The position numbers and the translations under genes were made by a program. From NCBI GenBank assembly GCA_016790575.1, contig JAEUOU010000023.1, positions 88,407-152,406 of the forward strand: a DNA stretch of 64,000 nucleotides. Reading direction: 5' to 3'. Below, piece after piece: positions 53,135-63,072 of this stretch. The notes beneath the pieces are model-generated. The model did no database searches and was not told where the DNA came from. It was given only the letters and a program-made list of their open reading frames with translations. How positions within the stretch are numbered: the stretch's first letter is position 1; every line of letters begins with the position of its first letter. The stretch comes from Burkholderiaceae bacterium (GTDB taxonomy: Bacteria; Pseudomonadota; Gammaproteobacteria; Burkholderiales; Burkholderiaceae_C).

Positions 53135-55687
53135 ATGGCACAAACCACGCCGCAGCCCCTTTCTTCCAATGCCCCCGCGACCCTCGTTCAACGCTGGCGC
53201 GCCTGGTGGCGCAGCCTGTCGCCGGTTCGGCAAGACCGCTTTGCCGCCCTGGCCCCCCTGGCGGCCGTTCTTTTGTTCATGGCGGCCATCGTGGCGGCGT
53301 TCTGGTACCTGCGCGTGGAAGAAGGCGAGCGCGAGCAGGAGGCGCTGCGCCGCGATCTGGAATACGCCCAGCAGCGTGTGCGCCTGCGCCTGCTGGAGCG
53401 CCAGGAACAACTCATGCGCATCGCGCGCGACCTGGCCAACCAGGACATGGAGCGCACGCAGTTCGACCAGCGCGCGGAAACCTTGGTCAGCCAGTACCCC
53501 GAGCTCCAGTCCGTCACCTGGATCGACGATCGTGGCCAGGTCCGCGCCACCCATTCCGCCCCCACCATTGCGGGCAGCCAGGTGCGCGTGGCGGGCGAGG
53601 CATTGCAGGCCGGCAGCCTGACCGCCGACACCTACGCCCTCACGCGGGACCTGCAACAGCCGGTGTACGTGCAGCCCGAATCCAGCGCCAACGCCCCGGC
53701 CCCCTTGCTGCAGTTGCATGTGCCCATGAACGTGCAGGGCAAGTTTGCGGGCGTGGTGCTGGGCGAATACTCCATCGACAGCCTGCTGCGCTACGCGACC
53801 CCCACCGAAGTGCTGGCGCGCTACGCCGTCACGCTGATCGACCAGAACCGCCAGGTGCTCGCGGGCACGCCCTTGCAGCCGCGTGGCCGCGCCGCGCAGT
53901 GGATGCCCTGGAGCGCCAAGGCCAACGAGTACGAAGTGCCCGTGTCCCCTGTGGGCAATGGCCTGGTGCTGCGCGCGCAGGCCTACCGCACCTCCCTGGG
54001 CGTGGTGGGCAGCGGCCTGTTCTGGCTGGTGGGCACGCTCAGCGCCATGACGGCCTGGATGCTGATTGCCACCTGGCGCCACACACGCCGCCGCATGCAG
54101 GCCCAAAACGCGCTGGTGATGGAAACCAACTTCCGCCGTGCCATGGAAAACTCCGTGCTCACCGGCATGCGCGCCCTGGACCTGCAAGGCCGCATCACCT
54201 ACGTCAACGCTGCGTTCTGCCAGATGACGGGCTGGAGCGAAGCCGAGCTGGTGGGCCAGCTGCCACCGTTCCCGTACTGGCCCGAATCGGAGTACGACAA
54301 CCTGCACGCCCGCCTGAAGGAAGAACTCAGCGGCAAGACCGTTCCCGGCGGCTTCCAGGTGCGGGTGCGGCGCAAGAACGGCACCTTGTTCGATGCCCGG
54401 CTGTACGTGTCGCCCCTGATCGACGCCCACGGCCAACAGACGGGCTGGATGACCTCGATGACCGACATCACCGAGCCCAACCGCATCCGTGAGCAGCTCA
54501 GTGCCTCGCACGAGCGCTTCACCATCGTGCTCGAATCGCTGGATGCCTCGGTCTCGGTGGCACCGCTGGGCAGCGAGGAGCTGCTGTTCGCCAACAAGCT
54601 GTACCGCCAGTGGTTCGGCTCGCACACCGGGGGCCATCTGCAACTGGTTGCCCAGGCCGGCGTGCTGCCCACGGCCCCATCGAGCGCGGAAGACGAGGAC
54701 GGCCTCATGGGCCTGCCCACCACATCGCTGACGAGCGCCACCTCCGAGAACGCCGAGATCTATCTGCCCGAGCTGGGCAAATGGCTGGAGGTGCGCTCAC
54801 GCTACCTGAGCTGGGTGGACGGGCGCCTGGCGCAGATGGTGATCGCCACCGACATCACCCCGCGCCGCCTGGCCGAGGAGCAAAGCGCACGCCAAACCGA
54901 GCGCGCCCAATCGGTCAGCCGCCTCATCACCATGGGCGAGATGGCCTCCAGCGTGGCGCACGAGCTGAACCAGCCGCTCACGGCCATCAGCAACTACTGC
55001 AGCGGCATCATCTCGCGCATCCGCTCGGGCAACATCACCGAGGAAGCCCTGCTCACCGCGATGGAGAAAACCGCGCACCAGGCCCAGCGCGCGGGGCAGA
55101 TCATCCAGCGTATCCGCGATTTCGTGAAAAAGAGCGCCCCCAACCGCCAGCTGGCCGATGTGCCCACCATGGTGAGCGAAGCCGTGGAGCTGGCCGAAAT
55201 CGAGCTGCGCCGCCACAACGTGCGCCTGACGCACTACGTGGCCGCGCGCCTGCCGCAGGTGATGGCGGACTCCATCCTGATCGAGCAGGTGCTCATCAAC
55301 CTGATGAAGAACGGCGCCGAATCCATCGCCCAGGCCCAGCGCCCGCTGTCCAACCGCAGTGTGGAGCTGCGCGTGGTGCCGCGCCAGGTGGAAGGCCAGG
55401 ACGGCGTGGAGTTTTCCGTACAGGACACCGGCAAGGGCCTGCCCCAAGAGGTGCAGGACCGGCTGTTCGAGGCCTTCTTCTCGACCAAGACCGAAGGCAT
55501 GGGCATGGGTTTGAACCTGTGCCGCAGCATCGTCGAGTCCCACCAGGGCCGGATGCAGGCAGAGAACCTCTACAATGGGCCGGAGGTCACGGGCTGCCGG
55601 TTTTCCTTCTGGCTGCCCCTCGCTGCGCCTGCCAACGACACGGCAGACACCGTGGCAAACGCACACCCCCCAAGGACAAACGCATGA
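53135..55687 (+). CDS. PAS-domain sensor histidine kinase
   Basis: 850-residue membrane kinase. TM1 about 30-55 (LAPLAAVLLFMAAIVAAFWY), a periplasmic sensor region, TM2 about 285-310, a PAS domain (NFRRAMENSVLTGMRALDLQ; GYxE-like strand), HisKA with phospho-His in SSVAHELNQPLTAISNYCSG and HATPase motifs (LMKNGAESI, GMGMGLNLCRSIVESHQG). It resembles DctS/FixL-type kinases. It overlaps the FixJ-type regulator by ATGA. ATG 53135 is chosen; the frame also opens at GTG 53066. The divergent position suggests it might regulate aceE. Confidence 0.9.
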   Translation: MAQTTPQPLSSNAPATLVQRWRAWWRSLSPVRQDRFAALAPLAAVLLFMAAIVAAFWYLRVEEGEREQEALRRDLEYAQQRVRLRLLERQEQLMRIARDLANQDMERTQFDQRAETLVSQYPELQSVTWIDDRGQVRATHSAPTIAGSQVRVAGEALQAGSLTADTYALTRDLQQPVYVQPESSANAPAPLLQLHVPMNVQGKFAGVVLGEYSIDSLLRYATPTEVLARYAVTLIDQNRQVLAGTPLQPRGRAAQWMPWSAKANEYEVPVSPVGNGLVLRAQAYRTSLGVVGSGLFWLVGTLSAMTAWMLIATWRHTRRRMQAQNALVMETNFRRAMENSVLTGMRALDLQGRITYVNAAFCQMTGWSEAELVGQLPPFPYWPESEYDNLHARLKEELSGKTVPGGFQVRVRRKNGTLFDARLYVSPLIDAHGQQTGWMTSMTDITEPNRIREQLSASHERFTIVLESLDASVSVAPLGSEELLFANKLYRQWFGSHTGGHLQLVAQAGVLPTAPSSAEDEDGLMGLPTTSLTSATSENAEIYLPELGKWLEVRSRYLSWVDGRLAQMVIATDITPRRLAEEQSARQTERAQSVSRLITMGEMASSVAHELNQPLTAISNYCSGIISRIRSGNITEEALLTAMEKTAHQAQRAGQIIQRIRDFVKKSAPNRQLADVPTMVSEAVELAEIELRRHNVRLTHYVAARLPQVMADSILIEQVLINLMKNGAESIAQAQRPLSNRSVELRVVPRQVEGQDGVEFSVQDTGKGLPQEVQDRLFEAFFSTKTEGMGMGLNLCRSIVESHQGRMQAENLYNGPEVTGCRFSFWLPLAAPANDTADTVANAHPPRTNA

Positions 55688-56310
55688 GCTTGATTCCCAA
55701 AAAAGGAACTGTGTATGTCGTCGATGACGACGAGGCCGTTCGCGATTCGCTGCAATGGCTGCTGGAAGGCAAAGATTACCGGGTGCGCTGTTTTGATTCG
55801 GCCGAGTCCTTTCTCTCGCGCTACGACCCGCGCGAAGTCGCCTGCCTGATCGTGGACATCCGCATGGCCGGCATGACGGGCCTGGATCTGCAGGATCGGC
55901 TGATCGAACGCAAATCCCCCCTGCCCATCGTCTTCATCACCGGCCACGGCGACGTGCCCATGGCGGTCGATACGATGAAGAAAGGCGCGCTGGACTTCAT
56001 TCAAAAGCCCTTCAACGAAGACGCGCTGGTCAACCTGGTGGAGCGCATGCTCGACGTGGCGCGCCAGTCCTTTGCGGGCTACCAACAGGCCGCCAGCCGC
56101 GAAGCGCTGCTGGCCAAGCTGACCAGCCGCGAAGCGCAGGTGCTGGAGCGCATCGTCGCCGGGCGCCTGAACAAGCAGATTGCCGACGACCTGGGCATCA
56201 GCATCAAGACCGTGGAAGCGCACCGCGCCAACATCATGGAAAAGCTGGGCGCCAACACCGTGGCCGACCTGCTCAAGATCGCCCTGGGCCAAGCCGCAGC
56301 CAAGGCCTGA
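55684..56310 (+). CDS. FixJ/NarL-type response regulator
   Basis: 208 residues: receiver (VYVVDDDEAVRDSLQWLLE; Asp in CLIVDIRMAGMTGLD; Lys in FIQKPFNED) and a LuxR/FixJ helix-turn-helix (LTSREAQVLERIVAGRLNKQ, SIKTVEAHRANIMEKLGA). Its ATG overlaps the kinase stop (ATGA), so the pair is coupled. Targets unknown; the divergent PDH operon is a candidate. Confidence 0.95.
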   Translation: MSLIPKKGTVYVVDDDEAVRDSLQWLLEGKDYRVRCFDSAESFLSRYDPREVACLIVDIRMAGMTGLDLQDRLIERKSPLPIVFITGHGDVPMAVDTMKKGALDFIQKPFNEDALVNLVERMLDVARQSFAGYQQAASREALLAKLTSREAQVLERIVAGRLNKQIADDLGISIKTVEAHRANIMEKLGANTVADLLKIALGQAAAKA

Positions 56311-56313
56311 TTT

Positions 56314-56380
56314 GCTATTGTTTTAATAGCTACTTGCGCTTGATTCATAAGCGCCAGCAGCCATTTTTATTGATAATTTC
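56314..56380 (+). repeat. Dispersed stem-loop repeat, type 2, upstream of folD
   Basis: Stem GCTATTGTTTTAATAGC (56314-56330), then the type-2 tail TACTTGCGCTTGATTCATAA, GCGCCAGCAGCCATTTTTAT. It ends just before the folD ATG, so it forms the folD leader. Confidence 0.75.
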
Positions 56381-56383
56381 ACC

Positions 56384-57235
56384 ATGACCGCCCAACTGAT
56401 CGACGGCAACGCCCTCTCCCGCCAACTGCGCTCCGACGTGGCCGAGCGCGCCCTCGCCCTCAAGGCCAAAGGCGTGACCCCCGGCCTGGCCGTGGTGCTG
56501 GTGGGGGACAACCCGGCCAGCCAGGTCTATGTGCGCAACAAGGTCAAGGCCTGCCATGACGCCGGGCTGCATTCGGTGCTGGAGCAGTACCCCGCCGACC
56601 TGAGCGAAGCCGAGCTGCTGGCGCGCGTGGAGGCCCTGAACAACGACCCGGCCATCCACGGCATCCTGGTGCAGTTGCCGCTGCCCGCGCACATCGACGC
56701 GCAAAAGGTCATCGAGGCCATCTCGCCCGCCAAGGACGTGGACGGCTTCCACATCGCCAGCGCCGGCGCGCTGATGACCGGCATGCCCGGCTTCTGGCCC
56801 TGCACGCCCTATGGCTGCATGAAGATGCTCGAATCCATTGGCTACGAGCTCAAGGGCAAGCACGCCGTGGTCATCGGCCGCAGCAACATCGTGGGCAAGC
56901 CCATGGCACTGATGCTGCTGGCCCAGGACGCCACGGTCACTGTCTGCCATTCGCGCACCAAGGACCTCAAGGCGCAAACGCTGCAGGCCGACGTGATCGT
57001 CGCCGCCGTGGGCAAGCGCAACGTGCTGACGGCCGACATGGTCAAGCCCGGCGCCGTGGTGCTGGACGTGGGCATGAACCGCAACGACGAAGGCAAGCTC
57101 TGCGGCGACGTGGACTTCGACGGCGTAAAAACCGTGGCCAGCCACATCACCCCCGTACCCGGCGGCGTCGGCCCCATGACCATCACCATGCTGCTGGTCA
57201 ACACGCTGGAAGCCGCCGAACGCGCGGCGGCCTGA
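56384..57235 (+). CDS. folD: Methylenetetrahydrofolate dehydrogenase/cyclohydrolase
   Basis: Bifunctional one-carbon enzyme (283 residues) interconverting 5,10-methylene-, methenyl- and formyl-tetrahydrofolate. Motifs: [20 protein letters not shown] (catalytic Lys), [20 protein letters not shown] and the NADP-binding [15 protein letters not shown], then [20 protein letters not shown]. No obvious ribosome-binding site; the leader is a dispersed repeat. prlC follows. Confidence 0.97.
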   Translation: MTAQLIDGNALSRQLRSDVAERALALKAKGVTPGLAVVLVGDNPASQVYVRNKVKACHDAGLHSVLEQYPADLSEAELLARVEALNNDPAIHGILVQLPLPAHIDAQKVIEAISPAKDVDGFHIASAGALMTGMPGFWPCTPYGCMKMLESIGYELKGKHAVVIGRSNIVGKPMALMLLAQDATVTVCHSRTKDLKAQTLQADVIVAAVGKRNVLTADMVKPGAVVLDVGMNRNDEGKLCGDVDFDGVKTVASHITPVPGGVGPMTITMLLVNTLEAAERAAA

Positions 57236-57304
57236 TCGCCACGATTCACAAATTCCATGGCCCTGCGCCTTGAAGCGGGCGCAGTCGGCCGTACCATCAG
57301 GGCC

Positions 57305-59335
57305 ATGAGCAATCCTCTTCTCGACTTTTCTGGCCTGCCCCTGTTCGACCGCATCCGGCCCGAGCATGTGGCACCTGCCATCGACACCCTGCTGGCCAAG
57401 GCCAATGCCGCGCTGGAGACGGTGACGGCCAGCGACTTCCCCGCGCGCTGGGACGCCATTGCCAAGGTCTTGGACGTGGCCACCGAGGAGCTGGGCCGCG
57501 CCTGGGGCGCCGTCAGCCACCTCAACAGCGTGATGGACACGCCCGAGCTGCGCGCCGCCTACAACGAGGCCCTGCCGCGCATCACCGAGTTCTGGACCCG
57601 CCTGGGTGCCGACGAGCGCCTGTATGCCAAGTACAAGGCCATCGATCCGAACAGCGTGAACGCCGAACAGGCCCAGGCGCTCAAGAACGCCATCCGCAAC
57701 TTCGTGCTCTCGGGCGCCGAGCTGACCGGCGCCGCCAAGCAGCGCTACGCCCAGATCCAGGAGCGCATGGCCGAGCTGCAGCAAAAGTTCAGCGAAAACA
57801 CGCTGGACGCGACCGACGCCTATGCCTACTACGCCACCGAACCCGAGCTGGATGGCGTCCCCGACGACGTGCGCCAGGCCGCCCATGCAGCCGCCCAGGC
57901 CGAAGGCAAGGATGGCTTCAAGCTCACGCTCAAGATGCCCTGCTATCTGCCGGTGATGCAGTTCGCCCAAAGCAGCGCACTGCGCGAGCGCCTGTACCGC
58001 GCCTACACCACGCGCGCCTCCGACCAGGCCGAGGGCGATGCCACGCGCTTTGACAATGGCGCACTGATCCGGGAAATCCTGGCACTGCGCCAGGAAGAAG
58101 CGCAGCTGCTGGGCTACGTGAACTTTGGCGAAGTGTCCGTGGTGCCCAAGATGGCCGATTCGCCCACCCAGGTGGTCGGCTTTTTGCGCGACCTGGCCCG
58201 CCGCGCCCGCCCCCATGCCGAGAAGGACGTGGCCGACCTGCGCGCCTTTGCTGCAGAGCACCTGGGCCTCTCCAACCCGCAGGCCTGGGACTGGCCCTAC
58301 ATCTCCGAAAAGCTCAAGGAAGCGCGCTACGCCTTCAGCGAACAGGAGGTCAAGCAGTACTTCACGGCGCCGCGCGTGCTCGCCGGGCTGTTTCACATCA
58401 TCGAGACCCTGTTCGACGTGACGATCCGCCGCGACCAGGCGCCCGTGTGGCACCCGGCCGTGGCGTTCTACCGCATCGAACGCGGCGGCCAGCTGGTGGG
58501 CCAGTTTTACCTGGACCAGCCCGCCCGCCCCGGCAAACGCGGCGGTGCCTGGATGGACGACGTGCGCACACGCTGGCTGCGCCCCGACAACGGCCAATTG
58601 CAAACCCCGGTGGCCCACCTGGTGTGCAATTTTGCCGACGGCGTGGATGGCAAGCCTGCGCTGCTCACGCACGACGACGTCATCACCCTGTTCCACGAGT
58701 TTGGCCACGGCCTGCACCACCTGCTCACGCAGGTGAGCGAGCGCGATGTCTCGGGCATCGGCGGCGTGGAGTGGGACGCGGTCGAGCTGCCCAGCCAGTT
58801 CATGGAGAACTTCTGCTGGGAATGGAGCGCACTGCAGCGCATGACGGCGCATGTGGACACGGGCGCACCGCTGCCCCGTGCGCTGTTCGACAAGATGCTG
58901 GCGGCCAAGAACTTCCAAAGCGGCATGCAGACGCTGCGCCAGATCGAATTTGCGCTGTTCGACATGCTGCTGCACACCGAGCACGACCCGGCGCAGGACT
59001 TCCTGCCCCTGCTCGACCTGGTGCGCTCGGAGGTTGCCGTGCTGCAGCCGCCCGCCTTCAGCCGCACGGCGCACACCTTCAGCCACATCTTTGCCGGGGG
59101 GTACGCTGCCGGGTACTACAGCTACAAATGGGCCGAGGTGCTCTCCGCCGACGCCTATGCCGCGTTCGAGGAAACCGCCCAACCCGACGGCAGCCACCAC
59201 CCCGACACGGGCCGCCGCTACCGCGAAACCATCCTCGAAGCTGGAGGCAGCCGCCCGGCCATGGAATCCTTCAAGGCCTTCCGTGGTCGCGAACCGAGCT
59301 TGGATGCGCTGCTGCGCCACCAGGGCATGGCATGA
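57305..59335 (+). CDS. prlC: Oligopeptidase A (M3 family)
   Basis: Cytoplasmic zinc metallopeptidase (676 residues) degrading signal peptides and oligopeptides. The HEXXH motif is HEFGHGLHHLL with a downstream Glu ligand in NFCWEWSAL; the substrate-binding Tyr region GGYAAGYYSYKWAEVLSAD is also present. ATG 57305 (MSNPLLDFSGLPLFD) matches the family start; the frame opens at 57257. Confidence 0.96.
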   Translation: MSNPLLDFSGLPLFDRIRPEHVAPAIDTLLAKANAALETVTASDFPARWDAIAKVLDVATEELGRAWGAVSHLNSVMDTPELRAAYNEALPRITEFWTRLGADERLYAKYKAIDPNSVNAEQAQALKNAIRNFVLSGAELTGAAKQRYAQIQERMAELQQKFSENTLDATDAYAYYATEPELDGVPDDVRQAAHAAAQAEGKDGFKLTLKMPCYLPVMQFAQSSALRERLYRAYTTRASDQAEGDATRFDNGALIREILALRQEEAQLLGYVNFGEVSVVPKMADSPTQVVGFLRDLARRARPHAEKDVADLRAFAAEHLGLSNPQAWDWPYISEKLKEARYAFSEQEVKQYFTAPRVLAGLFHIIETLFDVTIRRDQAPVWHPAVAFYRIERGGQLVGQFYLDQPARPGKRGGAWMDDVRTRWLRPDNGQLQTPVAHLVCNFADGVDGKPALLTHDDVITLFHEFGHGLHHLLTQVSERDVSGIGGVEWDAVELPSQFMENFCWEWSALQRMTAHVDTGAPLPRALFDKMLAAKNFQSGMQTLRQIEFALFDMLLHTEHDPAQDFLPLLDLVRSEVAVLQPPAFSRTAHTFSHIFAGGYAAGYYSYKWAEVLSADAYAAFEETAQPDGSHHPDTGRRYRETILEAGGSRPAMESFKAFRGREPSLDALLRHQGMA

Positions 59336-59440
59336 TAAAAAGTGAGCTGGCTGCGCTTGTCATCATTGGTTTTCAGGCACTTTTATGCCTTGAACACCCG
59401 TGAATCAAGCGCAAGCAGCTATCCATATTGAAGCAAACCC
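59336..59440. repeat. Pair of type-2 repeat halves in opposite orientation
   Basis: Contains GAGCTGGCTGCGCTTGTCAT (plus-like type-2 tail) and, 40 bp on, GAATCAAGCGCAAGCAGCTA (59402-59421), the reverse complement of the type-2 core seen upstream of folD. Together they could fold into a larger hairpin after prlC, possibly acting as a terminator. Confidence 0.6.
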
Positions 59441-59452
59441 ACCGGAGGCCCC

Positions 59453-60118
59453 ATGTCCGTTGCCCGCCTTGCCGCCCTCGCCGCCTGCGCCACCGGCGCA
59501 TTGCTAGCCACCGCCACACAGGCCCAGCAGGTGCACCGCATCGTGGGCCCTGACGGCAAGGTCACCTTTTCGGACCGTGCGCCCGAAGACAAGAAGGCCC
59601 AGAGCACCGTGCTCTCCACCGCGTCCGGCGGCGCCGCCAGCAACCCGGCCCTGCCCTCGGAACTGCGCCAGATAGCCAGCCGCTTTCCGGTGACGCTGTA
59701 CACCGGTGAGAGCTGCAGCCCCTGCCAGCAAGCCCGCCAACTGCTGGTGCAGCGCGGCGTGCCCTTCACGGAGCGCAGCGTCAACACCAACGACGACCTG
59801 GACGCCCTGCGCCGCCTCAGCGGGGAATCCGCCCTGCCCTTTGGCACCATCGGGCGCCAGCAGCTCAAGGGCTTCTCCGACGCCGAATGGACGCAGTACC
59901 TCGACGCCGCAGGCTACCCCGCACAGTCGCGTCTGCCCCGCGGTTACACACAGCCCGCCGCCACGCCCCTGGCACCCGCCAAGGCCCCGACAGCATCGGC
60001 GCCCGACGCGCCGCAGGAAGCTGCGTCGGCACCCACCGGTCGCCTGCGGCGCCAGGCACCGCCACCTCCGCCCCCAGGTGGGCCGACGCCCTCCAATCCA
60101 GCGGGCATCCGCTTCTGA
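59453..60118 (+). CDS. Exported glutaredoxin-like protein with DUF4124
   Basis: 221 residues: signal peptide (LAALAACATGALLATATQAQ), a DUF4124 N-terminal motif (QVHRIVGPDGKVTFSDRAPE), then a glutaredoxin fold with CxxC active site TGESCSPCQQARQLLVQRGV and cis-Pro SALPFGTIGRQQLKGFS. The tail is Ala/Pro-rich. Likely a periplasmic thiol-disulfide protein; partner unknown. GGAGG precedes the ATG. Convergent with rpiA. Confidence 0.88.
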   Translation: MSVARLAALAACATGALLATATQAQQVHRIVGPDGKVTFSDRAPEDKKAQSTVLSTASGGAASNPALPSELRQIASRFPVTLYTGESCSPCQQARQLLVQRGVPFTERSVNTNDDLDALRRLSGESALPFGTIGRQQLKGFSDAEWTQYLDAAGYPAQSRLPRGYTQPAATPLAPAKAPTASAPDAPQEAASAPTGRLRRQAPPPPPPGGPTPSNPAGIRF

Positions 60119-60127
60119 CGACTCCGT

Positions 60128-60817
60128 TCAGAAGGTCAGGGTCTTGACGCCCTGGGCCGTGCCCAGAAGGCAGACCTGCGCCTTCTGGTGCGCAAAAATG
60201 CCGACCGTCACCACACCGGGCCACTGGTTGATCTGCGACTCCAGCGCCAGCGGGTCGGTGATGGACAGGCCCGTCACATCCAGAATGTGCTGGCCGTTGT
60301 CCGTCACCAGGGGCTGGCCGTCCTTCAGGCGCAGCGTGGCCTGGCCGCCCAGCGCCGCAAAGCGCCGCGCCACATGGGCCGTGGCCATGGGGATCACCTC
60401 CACGGGCAGCGGAAAGCGGCCCAGCGTATCCACCAGCTTGGACTCGTCGGCAATGCAGACAAACTGGCGCGCCAGCGCCGCCACGATCTTCTCGCGCGTG
60501 AGCGCCGCACCGCCGCCCTTGACCATGTGACCCTGGCCGTCGATCTCGTCGGCGCCGTCGATGTACACGCCCAGTTGCTCGACCTCGTTGGCGTCGAACA
60601 CCGGGATGCCGATGGCACGCAGGCGCTCGGTGCTGGCCACCGAGCTGGAGACGGCGCCGCGCACCTGATCCTTGACCGTGGCGAGCGCATCGATGAACTT
60701 GTTGACCGTGGAGCCCGTGCCCACGCCCACAATGTCGCCAGGCACCACGTAGCGCAGCGCAGCCTGGCCCACCAGGGCCTTGAGTTCGTCTTGGGTGAGG
60801 GGGGTAGATGTCGTCAT
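60128..60817 (-). CDS. rpiA: Ribose-5-phosphate isomerase A
   Basis: 229-residue pentose-phosphate enzyme interconverting ribose-5-phosphate and ribulose-5-phosphate. Motifs: [37 protein letters not shown] (catalytic Asp/Glu/Lys) and [22 protein letters not shown] 60817 ([13 protein letters not shown]) is the family start; the frame opens 27 bases upstream. It is divergent from pyrD, with 35 bp between the start codons. Confidence 0.97.
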   Translation of the reverse strand: MTTSTPLTQDELKALVGQAALRYVVPGDIVGVGTGSTVNKFIDALATVKDQVRGAVSSSVASTERLRAIGIPVFDANEVEQLGVYIDGADEIDGQGHMVKGGGAALTREKIVAALARQFVCIADESKLVDTLGRFPLPVEVIPMATAHVARRFAALGGQATLRLKDGQPLVTDNGQHILDVTGLSITDPLALESQINQWPGVVTVGIFAHQKAQVCLLGTAQGVKTLTF

Positions 60818-60852
60818 GGGAGAAAATCGGGGGTGAACCCTCAATTATCCCC

Positions 60853-61920
60853 ATGTCACTGATCCCCTACGCCCTCACCCGCCCCTTTCTGTTTGGCCTG
60901 GACCCCGAAGCCGCCCACGACCTGACCATGGACATGCTCGCGCGTGGCCAGGGCACGCCGCTGCAATGGGCCTGGTGCAATGAAACGGTACACGACCCCA
61001 TCGAGCTGGCAGGCCTGCGCTTTCCCAACCGCGTGGGCCTGGCCGCCGGGCTGGACAAAAACGCGCGCTGCATCGACGCGCTGGGTGCCATGGGCTTTGG
61101 CTTTGTCGAGGTCGGCACCGTCACGCCCAAAGGGCAACCCGGCAACCCCAAGCCGCGCATGTTCCGCCTGCCCGAGGCACGCGCACTCATCAACCGCCTG
61201 GGCTTCAACAACGACGGGCTGGACGCCTTTCTGCACAACGTGCAGCAGGCCCAGTTCCGCCGCCAGCAAAAGCACCCCATGCTGCTGGGCCTGAACATCG
61301 GCAAGAACGCCGCCACACCCATCGAGGACGCCACGCGCGATTACCTCACCTGCCTGGACGGCGTGTACCCGCATGCCGACTACGTCACCGTCAACATCAG
61401 CTCCCCCAACACCAAGAACCTGCGCGCGCTGCAAAGCGACGCAGCGCTCGACGGCCTGCTGGAAGCGATTGCCGAGCGCCGCGAGCAACTGGCACAGCAG
61501 CACGCCCGCGCCGACGGCACGCAGCGGCGCGTGCCCTTGTTCGTGAAAATCGCTCCCGACCTGGACGAAGACCAGGTCGCCGTGATCGCCGCCACCCTGA
61601 TGCGCCACGGCATGGACGGCGTGGTGGCCACCAACACCACCATCGGCCGCAGCGCCGTGCAGGGCATGCGCCACGCCGAGGAAACCGGCGGCCTGAGCGG
61701 CGCCCCGGTGCTGGAGCCGAGCAACAAGGTGATCCGCCTGCTGCGCGCCACGCTGGGCAACGGCTTCCCCATCATCGGCGTGGGCGGCATCCTGAGCGCA
61801 GAAGACGCACTGAGCAAAATCCGCGCGGGCGCGGACGTGGTGCAGATCTACACCGGTCTGATCTACGAAGGCCCGGCGCTGGTGCAGCGCGTGGCGCGGG
61901 CGCTCAAGGCGGGGCGCTGA
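60853..61920 (+). CDS. pyrD: Dihydroorotate dehydrogenase, class 2 (quinone)
   Basis: Membrane-associated FMN enzyme of pyrimidine synthesis (355 residues). N-terminal helices ([20 protein letters not shown]) for quinone access, then [40 protein letters not shown], the catalytic Ser region [14 protein letters not shown] and [23 protein letters not shown] 60853 is the family start; the frame opens at 60808. Confidence 0.97.
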   Translation: MSLIPYALTRPFLFGLDPEAAHDLTMDMLARGQGTPLQWAWCNETVHDPIELAGLRFPNRVGLAAGLDKNARCIDALGAMGFGFVEVGTVTPKGQPGNPKPRMFRLPEARALINRLGFNNDGLDAFLHNVQQAQFRRQQKHPMLLGLNIGKNAATPIEDATRDYLTCLDGVYPHADYVTVNISSPNTKNLRALQSDAALDGLLEAIAERREQLAQQHARADGTQRRVPLFVKIAPDLDEDQVAVIAATLMRHGMDGVVATNTTIGRSAVQGMRHAEETGGLSGAPVLEPSNKVIRLLRATLGNGFPIIGVGGILSAEDALSKIRAGADVVQIYTGLIYEGPALVQRVARALKAGR

Positions 61921-61921
61921 A

Positions 61922-62239
61922 TCAGCGCCCGCTGCGCAACTGCATCAACAGCGGCAGCACCACACCCGCCCAGCGCACCAGGCGGCGCGGGCCGGCCACG
62001 GCGGCGCCAGCGGCCACCAGGGCCAGGGCCAGGGGGTGGTCCTTGGCAAAGGCCAGCGCGCGCTGGGCCAGGGGTTCGGCGGCATTCATCGCGGCTTGCT
62101 GGCGGGCCAGTTCGCGTTCTTGCTGCCGCTCCTGGCGGCGCGCGCGCAGGCGCAGGCGCTGGGCAGCCATGCGTTCGCGCAGTTGGCCCTTGCGTTCGGC
62201 AATGCGCTGGGGCGTGAGGCGGGGGCCGGGCTCGGTCAC
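61922..62239 (-). CDS. Hypothetical membrane protein of the YqjD/YqjE cluster
   Basis: 105-residue Arg-rich N-terminus (about 1-50, coiled-coil-like) and one hydrophobic segment (LALALVAAGAAVAGPRRLVR region). It overlaps the end of the phage-holin-like gene by four bases and likely belongs with it, comparable to YqjK in Enterobacteria. Function unknown. Confidence 0.8.
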   Translation of the reverse strand: MTEPGPRLTPQRIAERKGQLRERMAAQRLRLRARRQERQQERELARQQAAMNAAEPLAQRALAFAKDHPLALALVAAGAAVAGPRRLVRWAGVVLPLLMQLRSGR

Positions 62240-62631
62240 AACTGCTCCTTGATCTCGCGCCAGTCGCGCACCAATTCCTCACGCGTCAGCGCAAAGGCAT
62301 TGCTGGCGGCGTTGGCCACACGCACCAGGGCCGCCAGCGCCACCCCCCAGGCCAGCAGCCAGCCCACGGCCAGCAGCCAGGCCACCAGGGTGCGGTGCGG
62401 GCTGTCCCAGAACTGCACCAGTAGCGCCACGGACAGCAGCGTCAGCGCCACCACCGTGAGTCCACCCACGGCCAGCGTGAGCAGCAGCAACTGGCGCAGG
62501 CGGGCCTTTTGCTCATGCCATTCCAGCCGGGCCAGTTCGGCGCGGTCCTCGATGGCGATGGCGCCTTCCAGCGCGGCGGCTCGCCAGCGCAGGACGAAGG
62601 CTTCCAGACCCAGCAGCGAGATCCAGTTCAT
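62236..62631 (-). CDS. Phage holin family / YqjE-like membrane protein
   Basis: 131 residues with two transmembrane segments (LLLLTLAVGGLTVVALTLLS and LVAWLLAVGWLLAWGVALAA) and a charged amphipathic N-terminus, matching the YqjE/holin 3-6 family. Start set at ATG 62631 (MNWISLLGLEAFVL); the frame opens much further upstream. It sits 4 bp after the DUF883 gene. Confidence 0.9.
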   Translation of the reverse strand: MNWISLLGLEAFVLRWRAAALEGAIAIEDRAELARLEWHEQKARLRQLLLLTLAVGGLTVVALTLLSVALLVQFWDSPHRTLVAWLLAVGWLLAWGVALAALVRVANAASNAFALTREELVRDWREIKEQL

Positions 62632-62635
62632 GCGT

Positions 62636-62947
62636 TCAGCGGCGTGCCAGGAGGAAACCCACCAGCGCGCCCACCGCCAGCGCGGCACCGGCCACGCGCC
62701 AGGGTTCGTCGTGCGCATAGCGGTCAGCGGCACGGGCGGCGTCCTTTGCCTGGTTGGCGGCTTCCTGGGCGGCGCGGATGGCGGCATCGCGCACGTTGTG
62801 CATGCCCTCGTCCAGGCGGTCACGCAGTGCCTTGATCTCAGGCACGCTGTCCAGGTTCTTGTTGGCCATGAGCGTGCGCATTTCGGAAACAAGCTTTTCC
62901 AGTTCGGTCTGGGTGCTGTGCAGGGAATCGGTGGTCTGAGTCGTCAT
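62636..62947 (-). CDS. DUF883 family (ElaB/YqjD-like) membrane protein
   Basis: 103 residues: helical N-terminal domain (ELEKLVSEMRTLMANKNLDS, DAAIRAAQEAANQAKDAARA) and a C-terminal anchor (VAGAALAVGALVGFLLARR). ElaB/YqjD-type proteins of E. coli bind stationary-phase ribosomes at the membrane; that role is not established here. First gene of a three-gene operon. Confidence 0.92.
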   Translation of the reverse strand: MTTQTTDSLHSTQTELEKLVSEMRTLMANKNLDSVPEIKALRDRLDEGMHNVRDAAIRAAQEAANQAKDAARAADRYAHDEPWRVAGAALAVGALVGFLLARR

Positions 62948-63026
62948 ACATGCCTTTCGGTGGAACGTTGGAAACTATGCATGCCACACAACACAGGGCT
63001 GTGCGCCAGAGTGGCTCATCTTAACG

Positions 63027-63060
63027 ATCCCCACAGCACCCAGCGTAAAAAACTGTGGCC
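63027..63060 (-). repeat. Dispersed stem-loop repeat, type 1 variant, intergenic
   Basis: Minus strand: CCACAGTTTTTTACGCTGGG then TGCTGTGGGG. Keeps the ACGCTGGGT core and lies just past the FAD oxidoreductase stop. Confidence 0.6.
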
Positions 63061-63072
63061 CACGCAAGGACA

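Noticed and set aside
56345..59320. 991-codon minus-strand open frame
   Set aside because: Antisense shadow of folD and prlC; His/Gly/Val-rich translation typical of reverse frames in GC-rich DNA.
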